Source of the DNA: Paludibacteraceae bacterium
GTDB taxonomy: Bacteria; Bacteroidota; Bacteroidia; Bacteroidales; Paludibacteraceae
Reading direction: 5' to 3'
Length of the DNA stretch: 44,146 bases
Assembly: GCA_024399535.1 (NCBI GenBank)
Contig: JAKSNU010000007.1
Location: 1-44,146, forward strand
This document shows, piece by piece, positions 18,446 to 29,300 of the stretch. The translations under genes and the position numbers were made by a program. The notes beneath the pieces are model-generated. The model was given only the letters and a program-made list of their open reading frames with translations. It searched no databases and had not been told where the DNA came from. How positions within the stretch are numbered: position 1 is the first letter of the stretch; each line of letters opens with the position of its first letter.

Positions 18446-18922
18446 ATGAGACATAATAAGAAATTTAATCATTTGGGTCGTACTGCTGCTCATCGTCATG
18501 CCCTTTTGGCTAACATGGCAGTTTCGCTGATTATGCACAAACGCATCAGCACGACCACAGCCAAGGCTAAGGCTCTCCGCGTTTATGTTGAGCCATTGTT
18601 GACCAAGGCTAAAGAAGATACCACACATTCTCGTCGTATCGTTTTCGAGCAGTTGCAGAGCAAAGAGGCTGTTACTGAATTATTCCGCGAGATTTCGCAG
18701 AAAATTGCTAACCGTCCAGGTGGTTATACTCGTATTCTTCATACTGGCCATCGTCTTGGTGATGCTGCTGAAATGTGTATCATTGAGCTCGTTGACTATA
18801 ATGAGAATATGTTGAAGGAGAAGGCTGCTAAGAAATCTACACGTACTCGTCGTAGCAAAAAAGCCGCTGCAGCTACCACTGAGGCTGCTCCTATTGCTGA
18901 GGAAGCTCCAAAAGCAGAATAA
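18446..18922 (+). CDS. rplQ: 50S ribosomal protein L17
   Basis: A 158-residue bL17 found near the tunnel exit. The first 120 residues are canonical ([20 protein letters not shown], then [10 protein letters not shown], and [20 protein letters not shown]). The remaining roughly 38 residues form a low-complexity tail, first Lys/Arg-rich and then Ala/Glu-rich ([19 protein letters not shown]), longer than in E. coli; such tails are common in this phylum. It is the last gene of the superoperon, followed by a terminator. Confidence 0.97.
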   Translation: MRHNKKFNHLGRTAAHRHALLANMAVSLIMHKRISTTTAKAKALRVYVEPLLTKAKEDTTHSRRIVFEQLQSKEAVTELFREISQKIANRPGGYTRILHTGHRLGDAAEMCIIELVDYNENMLKEKAAKKSTRTRRSKKAAAATTEAAPIAEEAPKAE

Positions 18923-18948
18923 ACAGAGAAAAGCTGTTATATTAAGCG

Positions 18949-18989
18949 AAAAAAAGGCACAATCGTATAAAAAGGTTGTGCTTTTTTTT
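18949..18989 (+). terminator. Intrinsic terminator of the ribosomal superoperon
   Basis: AAAAAAAGGCACAATC (18949-18964) pairs with GGTTGTGCTTTTTTTT (18974-18989), with G-U wobbles, around a 9-base loop. The right arm ends in an 8-T run. It lies 26 bases after the rplQ stop. Confidence 0.8.
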
Positions 18990-19233
18990 ATGTAATAACC
19001 ACTATTATTGTCTCTTTCTAATACTATTTATAAATTAGATAATTGATGAATAATCAGTGAATTATGTATTGTTTTTCAGTTGGTAATTATTCTATTTATT
19101 TTTTTTCTCAATTAACTTTACGAATTGAATATTTATTTGTAAATTTGCAAATTGCTATATTACACGTTGACTATGTTGCTAACCCTTGCTACATAGCTTA
19201 TTAGTTAATATATTTTTTTTAGGGTTCAGGATA
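18990..19233 (+). promoter_or_regulatory. AT-rich spacer with probable promoter of the giant-protein operon
   Basis: The first 150 bases are AT-rich with nothing I can assign. TAAATTTG at 19140-19147 matches the Bacteroidota -7 element TAnnTTTG. The TTTA at 19117-19120, 19 bases upstream, is a one-mismatch -33 element. The predicted leader (from about 19152) contains CTATGT (19171-19176) complementary to ACATAG (19191-19196), with a TTGCTA direct repeat in the loop. The promoter call is moderate; the leader stem is weak. Confidence 0.5.
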
Positions 19234-22200
19234 ATGCGAAGGTTTTTTGTGCTTATAGTTGGTTTACTCTTTTCTATTGCCATGTTTGGTGATAGATGGT
19301 CTAACTATTCTCCACTTCCAAGCAATGGAACCGAATTTTATCTAACCTATTTGTCTAATAATTCACAATCTTCAGGTGGCTCTCTATTTCTTGATATTTT
19401 TATGTCTTCTCCAGTCCCTTCGAATGTTTCTATATACGAGGGCTATTCGGGAGTGTTGATTGATTCTTTCACTTTTGTTGGTGACACTGTATGGAATCTT
19501 ACTAATCCATCTTTGGCATATCTCAACAACCCAGATATTGTTTCTGGTAAAAGTATTAAGGTTGTTTCCTCGTCTCCGTTGTCCCTTTTTATGGCAAATA
19601 GCACTACACTTGATGGTGATGCATCTTTTGTATTGCCAGCTTCCCTGCTTGGACGTGAGTATGTCGTTCAATCTTTTAGCAAGGAAAATTATGCAACCGA
19701 GTTTGCTGTTGTGGCGACAGAACCTGGCGTGACGAGTGTGACTATTGAATCGCCAATTGTTACAATGACCTCAAATGGGGCTCCTCGTGCTCCATATACT
19801 CCTTATGTGGTGTCGTTGAATCAAGGTCAAGTCTATTATGGAACATCGTATTCCCCTGAGGATCTTTCGGGTACACATATTTGTGCTGACCGTAATATTG
19901 CTGTATTTTCTGGAAACCAAAATGCGTTTTCCCGAAAAAAGACTGCTGGCACAAGTCAACTTTCTCATCAGTCTATGCCTTTGAAGTACTGGGGCAAGCG
20001 TTTCGCTCTTGGCAAAACTGCTGGGCAGAGTCACAATTATGTTGAACTAACCGCTGTTGATAGTTCAACTATAGTGTATCTCAATGGTGCTCCTGTCGAT
20101 ACTATTGATTCTTACGAGACTTCTATCATTGATTGGAACGATGTGGTTCAGACTATGTTCATTGAGACCAGTAAACCTGTGATTTGCTATCAGTATATGG
20201 TCAGTCAAGGCGATAATGCACAATTTGGTGCTCCTGCTATGGCATTGGTTTCGCCTCTTGAATTGGCATCTAACGAAATTCGGTTTATGACTTTTGGTGG
20301 GCATGATTCATCTTGCAGTTTGGTTTATCATGTCAATGTATTTGCTCCGACATCTTCCCTTTCCGACATGTTGCTTGATAGTGCTAATATTAGTAGTTAT
20401 TTCTCTCCAATGCTCGGATTGTCTGGTTATTCTTTTGCTCAGATAGCTGTATCTTCAGGCAGTCATGTCTTGAGCAATAATTCTGGACGGTTTGTCACTT
20501 TAATATATGGCGAGACTATGGACGAGTCTTGCAACGATTGGTCTTATGCTTATAATTCTGGTTCTGACTTACTTAATCTCAATGCGTATATGCTGATAGA
20601 TGGCGAACGTATTGACGAGTATTCTGTTTGCGAAAGTGCTGATGGAAAATGGCATGTTGATTTTCAATCTGTTATCAACGAGCGTTTTGATAGTGTTCGT
20701 TGGTATGATGTTTATAATGGCGAAACACGTTTGATAGGTAGCGATACTTTGTTCCAATACGCTTTTGACGATTCTCTAATGCACGATGTGATGATGGTCG
20801 TTTATCGTGAGGAACAAATCTGTCGGAATTTGGTTTCTGATACAGTGACAGCGCGTGTTTTTTGTGCCGAGACTTTTGATGTCTTTCGTGATGAGATTTT
20901 TGCTTGTTTCGGAGATACTATTTTCCTATTCAATGGTGATGATACTCTGCTTACTGATACTATGAGCACATACGTAACGTACCATTATCAAAAAAGATAC
21001 AATACATCAGAAGGTTGTGATAGTTTGGTGCACGAAACTTTATTTATTTCAAATCCTCAAGACGAACTTTTTGAGCACGAGATGTGTCAAGGTGATTCTT
21101 ACAGTTTCCATGGTAAATCTTACTATAATGCTGGACGTTATGTCGATACACTATACGAAAATGGATGTATGTATGAATCGGTCTTGGAACTTACAGTCCA
21201 TCCTCGCTACGATTATTATGATACTATCGAAATTTGTGATGTGTCTGTTCCTTATATATGGTCAATAGGTTCAGGCGAAAATTCATATGTGCTGTCTAAT
21301 TCTTGCGATACATCGAAAATGTATTCCTCTGTTTATGGTTGTGATAGTGTCTATCATCTCCATTTTATGGTGCATGACAGTTATTTCTATGACGACACAG
21401 TTGTTTTGTGTCAGTCGGGATTGCCTTATGTGTGGACTGGTCACAAATCTTTGCAGTTTGATTCTTCTGGCATTTATTTCGACTCTTGCAAGACTTCTTT
21501 TGGTTGCGACAGTATCTATCGCCTTTCGTTGGTAGTTTATGAATCTTTTTCTGACTACGATTACGATACAATCTGTTCTAATGAAACATATCGTTGGCAA
21601 GGCAACGAATATTCTGGACTTTCTGGTGGAGTTTACAATTTCCAAAAGCGTTACGTCTCTCGTGATGGTTGTGATAGTATATCCTATCTGCAACTTACTG
21701 TTTTTGACACTATTATTATTGAAACGGTTCGCAAAATATGTGAATATGATAGCATAATTTGGGATGGCGAAATTTATTCTGGCACTAAGTTCAATGGCAT
21801 TACTGACCATAGTTGTCATATTGGTGATACTATTTTCACTCATTCTTTCAGTCGGGTACGTACTGGATGCGATAGTATCCACCTCCTTCGTCTGACTGTC
21901 AGTCCTTCTTATGACAATTCGCATTACGATACTTTATGTGTTGGCGATTCTATCTTGATTGGGCGTCGCGGTTTTGTAAAATTCACCTTAGCAGGCGATT
22001 ACGACTATGTCGATTCTTTTGTGACCATTAGGGGTTGCGATAGTGTTGAGAAATTTTATGTACATGTAAATCCTATATATTCTTTCCATGAACAAGCGAC
22101 TGTCTGTGTAAATGAAAGTTATTCTTGGCGTGGCAAACTATACGAAAATTTGCGACCAGGGAAAGTGGAATTTACTGATTCTTTTTTAACTGACAATGGT

Positions 22201-25200
22201 TGTCGATGTGATAGTGTTTATTTCTTGTCTTTGACCGTTTTGGATACTGTTTCAGTCTATTTTTCGGAAAGTATTTGCGATGATGATAGTATTCTGTGGA
22301 AAGGAACTGTATATAAAGGTTCTCAATGTAAAGGTGGTTCTGATGGGGTAGTATTGCCTGTTGGAACTCACGATATTATCAATCGTTATACTTCCGAACG
22401 TACTGGTTGCGACAGTGTAGTTCACTTGTATCTATCCGTGTTGCCTAAATATGAATTTCATCGTTATGATACTACTTGTCAAGGTAGTGATTATCGGTTT
22501 AATTATTTTCCATTGATTCATTGTTCATCGATAGGCGATTATGATTACTATGATACCATTCCTAATCGCTATGGATGCGATAGTGTTGAAATACTCCATT
22601 TGCATGTCTTGCCGGTTTACTCTTTTGTGGATTCTCTCTTCCTTTGCGATGACAAATCCATTTCATGGCATGGTCAGTTCTTTAATGATATGTGGCCTGG
22701 AACATATGAGCATTTTGATTCTCTGAAAGCCATTGATGGATGCGATAGTGTTTACAAGTTGGTTTTGACTGTTGGTCGTCATTTCTTTAAATCTGAGGAA
22801 CTTTCGCTTTGTGCAAATTCATCATTGATGTGGCGCGGACGGGAGTTCAGTGGAGATGATTATTCAGTTGGTGACTATTTGATATATGACAGTCTGACGA
22901 CTCACGATGGTTGTGATAGTATCTACGAATTGTCTCTGCATGTTCATAATACTGATTATACTGACCTCGGTGATATTACTGTCTGTATGGGCGATTCTTT
23001 CAGACTTTGTACTAAGGTTTATTGGTGCGACGAACCTGGCACTTTCCATTATTGTGACACTATGCCGAACCGTTTTGGATGCGATAGTGTTGTCAAAGTG
23101 AATGTTATTGTTTATCCTACTTTCCTTTCTATTACAAGGGATACGATATGTTTTGGCGAGAATTATTCGTGGCGTGAACATTTCTATAATTCTCCTCAGG
23201 TTCCTGGGCTCGTCGAGGAGGATCGCTATATTGTCGGAGCAGGTTGTGACAGTGTTTATCGTTTGATGCTCACTGTTTTGCCAAGTTATTTCTTCCGTGA
23301 TGTTATTCATGTCTGCGAAGGCGATACAATCATTTGGCATGGGATGGAGTTGTCCTATAATCGTGATGGTATTTATGTCATAGACGATAAAATGATTACC
23401 AATTCAGGGTGTGATAGTATCTACGAACTTACACTTTTCGTTCATCCTAAATATTATATCAATGATGTGATGCATGTTTGTGAGGGCGATACTGTTCAAT
23501 ATCTTTCACATACCATTGATTATCCTGCTGGTCAGTATGTGCTTATTGACACATTATCAACTGTTTACGGTTGCGATAGTGTTGTTCAGATGATGGTTTA
23601 TGTTCATCCGTCTTATCATTTCTTGTCCGAGCCGTTATGGTGTTCTTCGTCAGGTGTTTTCAATTGGCGTGGTCGCAAAATCAATCAGTCTGGTGTCTAT
23701 TTTGACTCTCTGAAGACAGTCGGATGGGGTTGTGACAGTGTTTACGAATTGCGTATTGATATTCAACCTTCTTATTTCTTTGAGCGTTGGGATACTATTT
23801 GCGATAATAGTGGCGTTTATTTTCAAAATGAGTTCTTAAAGGATGAGGGTGACCATTATTTCAATTATCGAACAATAAATGGTTGTGATAGTGTTTATTG
23901 TCTGCATCTCAAAGTGAATCGTACTTATTGGAACGATATCTATGTTACTCTTTGTGGTGGCGATAGCATCTATTTTGCCGGTCGTTTCTTGAAAGATAGT
24001 GGTATTTATGGTGACACAACATATAGTGTTCATGGTTGCGATAGTGTTGATATTCTCCATCTTCGTGTCAATCCGTCCTACTATAGAGTTGTGATTGATA
24101 GTATTACGTGCAGTAATGATACTTTCTCGTTCAACGGCAGGAACTATACCAAGAGTGGTATTTATATAGATTCTATGAAGACCGAACTCGGTTGCGATAG
24201 TATTGTTGAACTTCGTTTGAATATGATTCCTGCCTATCGTTTCGAGACGGATACTGCTGTTTGCGATTTTAAGCCTTATGTTTGGCGTCATCGCAGTTTT
24301 ACTCAATCTGGTGTTTACTATGATTCTTTGAAGTCGAGCATCGGTTGTGATAGCGTTTATGTCCTCTATATCTCTTTTGTTGAGACACTTTACGACACTA
24401 TTTATCGTCACTCCTGCACTGGCGAGGCTTATCTTTTTGGCGGACGGCAACTGACCAAGTCTGGTATATATAACGATACCATATGTTCGCCTCGTGGCTT
24501 CGATTGTCGGGTTGTAACTCTTGTTTTGGATTTTGTTGATCCGAGTGTTTTTGCTTGGACTTCCGTGGCTGATGTTTGTGCTGATGACCTCTCTTTCACG
24601 ATTGACCATGTCTGTGGTGGTACACCTCCTCTCTCTTATAGCGTGTTGTTTACCGACGATGCTCACAATCAAGGCTTCCGTGATGTCATTGATGCTGTTT
24701 ATGATGGAAATATCGTTGTTGATATCCCTAATAGCGATAGTCATCAGTTCTATGTTCGTCCTGATAATTACGTAGTTACTGTTCGTTTGAATAATGGGAT
24801 ATGCGACCCTGCTGGAAGCGATTACCAGACCAATGTGCTCGTTAAATGGCCGAGCTGGGTGACCGAACAGAAGTGGCAGGATGTTGTTGCTGTTCTGAAT
24901 GATAAGAATAATGGTGGCTATACTTTCGACCTCTTTGAATGGTATGTCAATGGAAAACGTGTTGCCGAGACTCGTGGCTCTTATATCTATCTTCCTAATG
25001 TACTTGCTATCGGCGATGAGGTATATGTTAATCTCCGTCGCGAGGGCGAATCTTACACTATTTCTTCTTGTCCTCTGACTATAGTTGACCGTCTTCCACT
25101 TCAGGTATCTACTATTCCGTTTATGATTTATCCTTCCCATGTCCGTCGGACTGAGAATGTTACAATGCGAAGCGATGTCCCTGGTCATTATGTTCTTAGC

Positions 25201-25350
25201 GATTGTGCAGGGCACGTTTTGTCTGAAGGCGATTTTAATGATGCTGGCGAGATTGTGTTGCCTATTCCGTATGTGAGTGGTGTCTATATGGTCTCTTTCC
25301 GAACAGATGATGGCCGTTATATTGTCGAAAAGATTGTTGTTAATGAATGA
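19234..25350 (+). CDS. Giant secreted repeat protein 1 (IgGFc-binding-like domain, GCDS repeats, T9SS-type tail)
   Basis: A 2038-residue protein. Start ATG 19234 gives a signal peptide (MRRFFVLIVGLLFSIAMFG); the upstream in-frame TTG 19186 lacks support. Residues about 25-440 resemble the IgGFc-binding N-terminal domain: GTEFYLTYLS, then ICADRNIAVFSGNQ, then SIIDWNDVVQTMFIETSKPV. From about 594 to 1703 there are 21 repeats of roughly 55-66 residues, each ending GCDS(V/I)Y-x-L-x-L-x-V and carrying a second Cys (for example TICSNETYRW), which suggests one disulfide per repeat. A WPSWVTEQKWQDVV module lies near 1871. The last 80 residues (GHYVLSDCAGHVLSEGD... GVYMVSF) look like a T9SS type A sorting domain. 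Expected on the cell surface, probably adhesive (inference). First gene of the operon. Confidence 0.85.
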   Translation: MRRFFVLIVGLLFSIAMFGDRWSNYSPLPSNGTEFYLTYLSNNSQSSGGSLFLDIFMSSPVPSNVSIYEGYSGVLIDSFTFVGDTVWNLTNPSLAYLNNPDIVSGKSIKVVSSSPLSLFMANSTTLDGDASFVLPASLLGREYVVQSFSKENYATEFAVVATEPGVTSVTIESPIVTMTSNGAPRAPYTPYVVSLNQGQVYYGTSYSPEDLSGTHICADRNIAVFSGNQNAFSRKKTAGTSQLSHQSMPLKYWGKRFALGKTAGQSHNYVELTAVDSSTIVYLNGAPVDTIDSYETSIIDWNDVVQTMFIETSKPVICYQYMVSQGDNAQFGAPAMALVSPLELASNEIRFMTFGGHDSSCSLVYHVNVFAPTSSLSDMLLDSANISSYFSPMLGLSGYSFAQIAVSSGSHVLSNNSGRFVTLIYGETMDESCNDWSYAYNSGSDLLNLNAYMLIDGERIDEYSVCESADGKWHVDFQSVINERFDSVRWYDVYNGETRLIGSDTLFQYAFDDSLMHDVMMVVYREEQICRNLVSDTVTARVFCAETFDVFRDEIFACFGDTIFLFNGDDTLLTDTMSTYVTYHYQKRYNTSEGCDSLVHETLFISNPQDELFEHEMCQGDSYSFHGKSYYNAGRYVDTLYENGCMYESVLELTVHPRYDYYDTIEICDVSVPYIWSIGSGENSYVLSNSCDTSKMYSSVYGCDSVYHLHFMVHDSYFYDDTVVLCQSGLPYVWTGHKSLQFDSSGIYFDSCKTSFGCDSIYRLSLVVYESFSDYDYDTICSNETYRWQGNEYSGLSGGVYNFQKRYVSRDGCDSISYLQLTVFDTIIIETVRKICEYDSIIWDGEIYSGTKFNGITDHSCHIGDTIFTHSFSRVRTGCDSIHLLRLTVSPSYDNSHYDTLCVGDSILIGRRGFVKFTLAGDYDYVDSFVTIRGCDSVEKFYVHVNPIYSFHEQATVCVNESYSWRGKLYENLRPGKVEFTDSFLTDNGCRCDSVYFLSLTVLDTVSVYFSESICDDDSILWKGTVYKGSQCKGGSDGVVLPVGTHDIINRYTSERTGCDSVVHLYLSVLPKYEFHRYDTTCQGSDYRFNYFPLIHCSSIGDYDYYDTIPNRYGCDSVEILHLHVLPVYSFVDSLFLCDDKSISWHGQFFNDMWPGTYEHFDSLKAIDGCDSVYKLVLTVGRHFFKSEELSLCANSSLMWRGREFSGDDYSVGDYLIYDSLTTHDGCDSIYELSLHVHNTDYTDLGDITVCMGDSFRLCTKVYWCDEPGTFHYCDTMPNRFGCDSVVKVNVIVYPTFLSITRDTICFGENYSWREHFYNSPQVPGLVEEDRYIVGAGCDSVYRLMLTVLPSYFFRDVIHVCEGDTIIWHGMELSYNRDGIYVIDDKMITNSGCDSIYELTLFVHPKYYINDVMHVCEGDTVQYLSHTIDYPAGQYVLIDTLSTVYGCDSVVQMMVYVHPSYHFLSEPLWCSSSGVFNWRGRKINQSGVYFDSLKTVGWGCDSVYELRIDIQPSYFFERWDTICDNSGVYFQNEFLKDEGDHYFNYRTINGCDSVYCLHLKVNRTYWNDIYVTLCGGDSIYFAGRFLKDSGIYGDTTYSVHGCDSVDILHLRVNPSYYRVVIDSITCSNDTFSFNGRNYTKSGIYIDSMKTELGCDSIVELRLNMIPAYRFETDTAVCDFKPYVWRHRSFTQSGVYYDSLKSSIGCDSVYVLYISFVETLYDTIYRHSCTGEAYLFGGRQLTKSGIYNDTICSPRGFDCRVVTLVLDFVDPSVFAWTSVADVCADDLSFTIDHVCGGTPPLSYSVLFTDDAHNQGFRDVIDAVYDGNIVVDIPNSDSHQFYVRPDNYVVTVRLNNGICDPAGSDYQTNVLVKWPSWVTEQKWQDVVAVLNDKNNGGYTFDLFEWYVNGKRVAETRGSYIYLPNVLAIGDEVYVNLRREGESYTISSCPLTIVDRLPLQVSTIPFMIYPSHVRRTENVTMRSDVPGHYVLSDCAGHVLSEGDFNDAGEIVLPIPYVSGVYMVSFRTDDGRYIVEKIVVNE
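21550..22614 (+). repeat. Two ABC triads of GCDS repeats in giant protein 1
   Basis: Repeats fall into three subtypes in fixed order. A: ICSN-x3-W-x-G, ending LTVFDT. B: longer, with ICE-x-DSI-x-WDG, Y-x-G and RTGCDS. C: CVGDSI or CQGSDY, with GDYDY-x-D and GCDSVE. The order here is A-B-C-A-B-C over 1065 bases, about 177 residues per triad. The same triad occurs four times in giant protein 2. Confidence 0.75.
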
Positions 25351-25374
25351 TTTAAATAATACTATATATTGAAA

Positions 25375-26358
25375 ATGATACGAAAGACTTTATACATATT
25401 GTTATTGCTGTTTCTGTATATTGGTTCTGTTTTAGGGTCCGAGCCGTCTGATTTGGCTATCAATTCCAAAAAGAATGGCAAAAAGCCTGGTCTCACTGTT
25501 TGGGGCAAGAAACATCAATATGCCGAGCACTATATTTCTCTTTGGACTTCTGCGGGTTATAGTTGTTTCTTCCCTCAAGTTGCGAATTCTAAACTGAAAG
25601 GGCTTGTAGGTACTACTATAGGTGTTGGTTATGAGCGACTTGGTTATAATCGTGATTTTCTTTTCACTGCTGGTCTTGAAATGCAGTTTCTCTCTTCGTC
25701 CATGTCTATGGTCGGCTATAAATTTGACCAAACGATTGCCGATACCGAGGGCGATGAAACTTTGTGTCATTATGATATTCATGATTGGCAGGAGTATCAA
25801 TATGGACTTCAGGTTGGTATTCCACTTATGGTGGGTTATAAGCACAACCATTTCTATTTCCTTGTCGGTCCTAAGATGACTGTCGGGTTTTGGGGAGCTG
25901 GCGAAGGCAAGATGTCATACGTGACCTCTGCCACCTATCCTCGTTATATCGACGACTTCTACGACATGCAGAACCATTTCTATCATAATTATACTCGTAG
26001 CACTAAGGAGCCTATGGCCTATGGCTTTGGGGTCTCTGGTTGCTTCGAGATTGGTTACGAGATACTGAACCGTACCTTTGATGCTACCAGTCGTAAGGAG
26101 CGTTATCATTGGCGTAAAGATTATAAAGTGAAACTTTCGTTCTATGCAGAATATGGTGCATTGAATGTTAACAAGACTAAGGCACTTGGCGATATTGTCT
26201 GGTTCGAAAACGATAATGCCATTGGTCTTAATATCCGTCCGTATTATACTACCAATAATGCGCTTGGTGCAGCGATAAACCCTTTTTACGCAGGTGTTAA
26301 AGTGACTATTTTAGTCGGAGAATTTTGTAAAAACTGTCAGCGGAATCGTTCGAAATGA
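25375..26358 (+). CDS. Predicted outer-membrane beta-barrel protein
   Basis: A 327-residue protein. ATG 25375 is preferred over TTG 25369; it gives a clear signal peptide (MIRKTLYILLLLFLYIGSVLG). The mature part alternates aromatic/hydrophobic residues in strand-sized segments (HYISLWTSAGYSCFFPQ, TTIGVGYERLG, YQYGLQVGIPLMVGYKHNHF, FYFLVGPKMTVGFWG, VKLSFYAEYGAL, FYAGVKVTILVG), the pattern of a Bacteroidota outer-membrane beta-barrel. It ends in a basic CKNC-containing tail. I see no PorP/SprF signature. It lies between the two giant genes: 24 bases after the first, and its stop overlaps the second start (ATGA). Context suggests a dedicated surface partner; function unknown. Confidence 0.7.
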   Translation: MIRKTLYILLLLFLYIGSVLGSEPSDLAINSKKNGKKPGLTVWGKKHQYAEHYISLWTSAGYSCFFPQVANSKLKGLVGTTIGVGYERLGYNRDFLFTAGLEMQFLSSSMSMVGYKFDQTIADTEGDETLCHYDIHDWQEYQYGLQVGIPLMVGYKHNHFYFLVGPKMTVGFWGAGEGKMSYVTSATYPRYIDDFYDMQNHFYHNYTRSTKEPMAYGFGVSGCFEIGYEILNRTFDATSRKERYHWRKDYKVKLSFYAEYGALNVNKTKALGDIVWFENDNAIGLNIRPYYTTNNALGAAINPFYAGVKVTILVGEFCKNCQRNRSK

Positions 26359-29300
26359 AACGTATATTGACGTTTATATTAGGATTACTTGTATGTGTCG
26401 GTCTTTGGGCTGACCCTATTCCTATTAGCTTGGGTGTGGATGATAATGGCTGTCTCAATGTTGGTCGTTTGTCGTCTGATGGAACCGAGTTCTATCTCTC
26501 GTATATGTCCTGTAGTGCTCAAGCCTCTGGTATTCTACATCTTAATCTTTTTATGGCAACATCAACGCCTACCATGGTTCGCATCATGCGTGGCAATGGT
26601 GGTACGCCTATTGATTCTTTTTATCTGCAGTCTGACACTATTTGGCAGCTTCAGAACACAAATCTTGCTTATCTCAATACGCCTGATCAAGTTTCCGACA
26701 AGACGCTTCTTGTTCGTTCTGATTCTCCGATATCTCTATTCATGTCCACGAGTGTTGGGCAGGATGGTGCAGCATCGATTGTTTTGCCATCCATGATTTT
26801 GGACAAGGAGTATGTCCTTCAGACCTACCATAAGGAGCGCTATAATTCCGAATTTTGTGTCATTGCGGTTGCTCCAGGTTCGACTCATGTTGTTATTACA
26901 CCTTCTGTTCCTCTTGCCGGTAACTCAACTTCTGCTGTTGCCCGTCCTGCCGGGATGCCTTACACTATTACGCTCGGTCAAGGCGATGTTTATTACGAAA
27001 TTTCTGATGCCTCTAATAGCCTTTCTGGTACTACTATTTGTGCTGACCAGCCTGTCGCTGTCTTTAATGGCGACCAAGAAGCTCGTTCCGACGACCGTCT
27101 CGGTACCAGCCTTGCTATCCACGAGGCTGCTCCTATTCGTCTTCTTGGTTCTCATTTCGGACTTGCCAAAACTAATGGTCAGGAACATAATATAGTGCAA
27201 ATCACTGCTATCGAGGATACTACTTATGTCTATCGCAATGGTTCTGTCATTGATACACTGATGGCTTTCGAAACCAGTATAATCGACTGGAACGACGATG
27301 ATGTCTCCACTTTTGTCGAGACTTCTAAGCGTGCTGTCTGTTTCCAATATCTTGTCAGTTGGGGCGATAATGCTCGCAATGGTACTCCTGAGATGTATAT
27401 GATTGCCCCTCTTGAAATGCTTTCCGACACTGCTTCTTTCACAACCTACGACGTCTTCAGCGGAACAACGAGTATGCTGACCTATTATGTTAATATTGTA
27501 GCTCCCGACACTGCTGTTGCTGGCATTATGATTGACAATATCAATGTGAGTTCCAATTTCCAATCTCTTATAGGTACTACTGGCTATTCCTATGCACGTA
27601 TCGCTGTATCTGATGGACCTCATACTATTGTCGGCACAAATGGTGGTTTTGTTGCAACTGCATACGGCATTTCCTCATCAGCTGCTTATGCTTTTGCCAT
27701 TGGTCTCAATGGTGCCACTAATAATGCCCACATGTATGTTGATTTCAATGAGATAAAAAATTATCTTGTCTGTGAATCTCCTAAAAATCAATGGAATATT
27801 ATTTTATCTGATTTAATCAATACTGAGTTTGATAGCATTGTCTGGTACGACTCTTATCAAGGTAATGTCTCTCGTATTGGCATTGGTGATACCTTATTTC
27901 ATACGTTCCGCAATCAACCACACGACCATGTGGTCTATATGCATGTCAACCGTAAGTCGATTATTTGTGATATCCCTGTTGTGGATGTCTATTGTGTGAA
28001 TGTTTATTGTGCTGATATGTACGATGTTACTTACGATACTACGTTCGCATGCGTGGGCGATACACTACTACTTTTTGGTGGTGTTGATACCGTTGTGACT
28101 GATACTCTTCCTATTTACGAGACGCTCTCCTATACTCGTCATTTTACCACCTATTATGGTTGCGATAGTATTTTGACCGAGTTGGTCTTTGTCTCTGACC
28201 CTCAGCCTATTGATACTTTTGCTGTAATCTGTAGCGGCGAGCGTTGCTTTTTTGGTGGTAACTATTATACCGAGTCTGGAGTCTATTACGACACTCGTCA
28301 GGACCATGGCTGCGATTATATTGTCACACTTCATCTTACTGTCAATCCTGTCTATTCATTCTTTGATACTGTGTCGCTTTGCGATACCGAACTTCCGTTC
28401 ATTTGGCAGCGGGGTAGTGCTGATGCAAATCCTGATGCGATTTGGCACTCTGTTGATACCACTAAGGTCTATCATACTGTGAATGGGTGCGATAGCATTT
28501 ATCATCTACACTTTACCGTTTGGGATAGCTATCTTTTCAAGGATAGTATCGACATTTGCGATACCGACACTCCTTTCATATGGAACGGTCATTCTATGAG
28601 CTTCTCTGAATCAGGAGTTTACTATGATTCTCTTGCCTCTATTCATGGCTGCGATAGTGCCCATCGTCTCAGTCTGACTATTCATCCTTCCTATCGTTTC
28701 GATGAATACGACACTATTTGTTCCAACGTTTCCTACACCTGGCGAGGTTCCACTTATCCTAAAATGACTGGTGGCGAATACGAGAAACAGCTCCTTCTCT
28801 CCACTGTCAATGGCTGCGATAGTCTCTATGTTCTCCATCTTCTTGTGAATGACACTATTAACCTATTGACTAATAGATTTATGTCTGATGTTGATACTGT
28901 AGTGTGGGATGGTATCACCATTGGCGGTGAAAAATATGTCGGATTGGTTGATACCACTCTTTCACTTGGTGTTCATACTCTTACGCATCATTATGTCTCG
29001 TCAGTCACTGGTTGCGATAGTTTTATGACTCTTCGTCTGATTATTCTCGAATCTTTTGATATTACAATCCTTGATACTGTATGTCAGCATGATGGCTATA
29101 TTTTTGGTGGTCGTTCTGTGAGCACTGATTCTGTCGGAACATTCTTTGTTACTGATTCTCTGAAGACTGTTGCAGGCTACGATAGTATTGTGACTCTCAT
29201 TCTGACTGTCAATCCTATTTATTATTTCGAGGATTTTGCATCTATTTGTTCTAACGAAACCTTCATTTGGCATGGCTTCCAGTTCTCTTCTCTCTCTGCT

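Noticed and set aside
18990-19139. A small gene or RNA in the spacer after rplQ
   Set aside because: AT-rich with frequent stops, no tRNA fold, no conserved motif and no promoter before 19140.
23836-25215. A 459-codon open frame antisense to giant gene 1
   Set aside because: Same explanation: a shadow of repeat coding, with no signal peptide, promoter or recognisable motif.
25375-26358. PorP/SprF assignment for the barrel protein
   Set aside because: Position and length fit, but the family's characteristic N-terminal motif is absent; left as a generic outer-membrane barrel.
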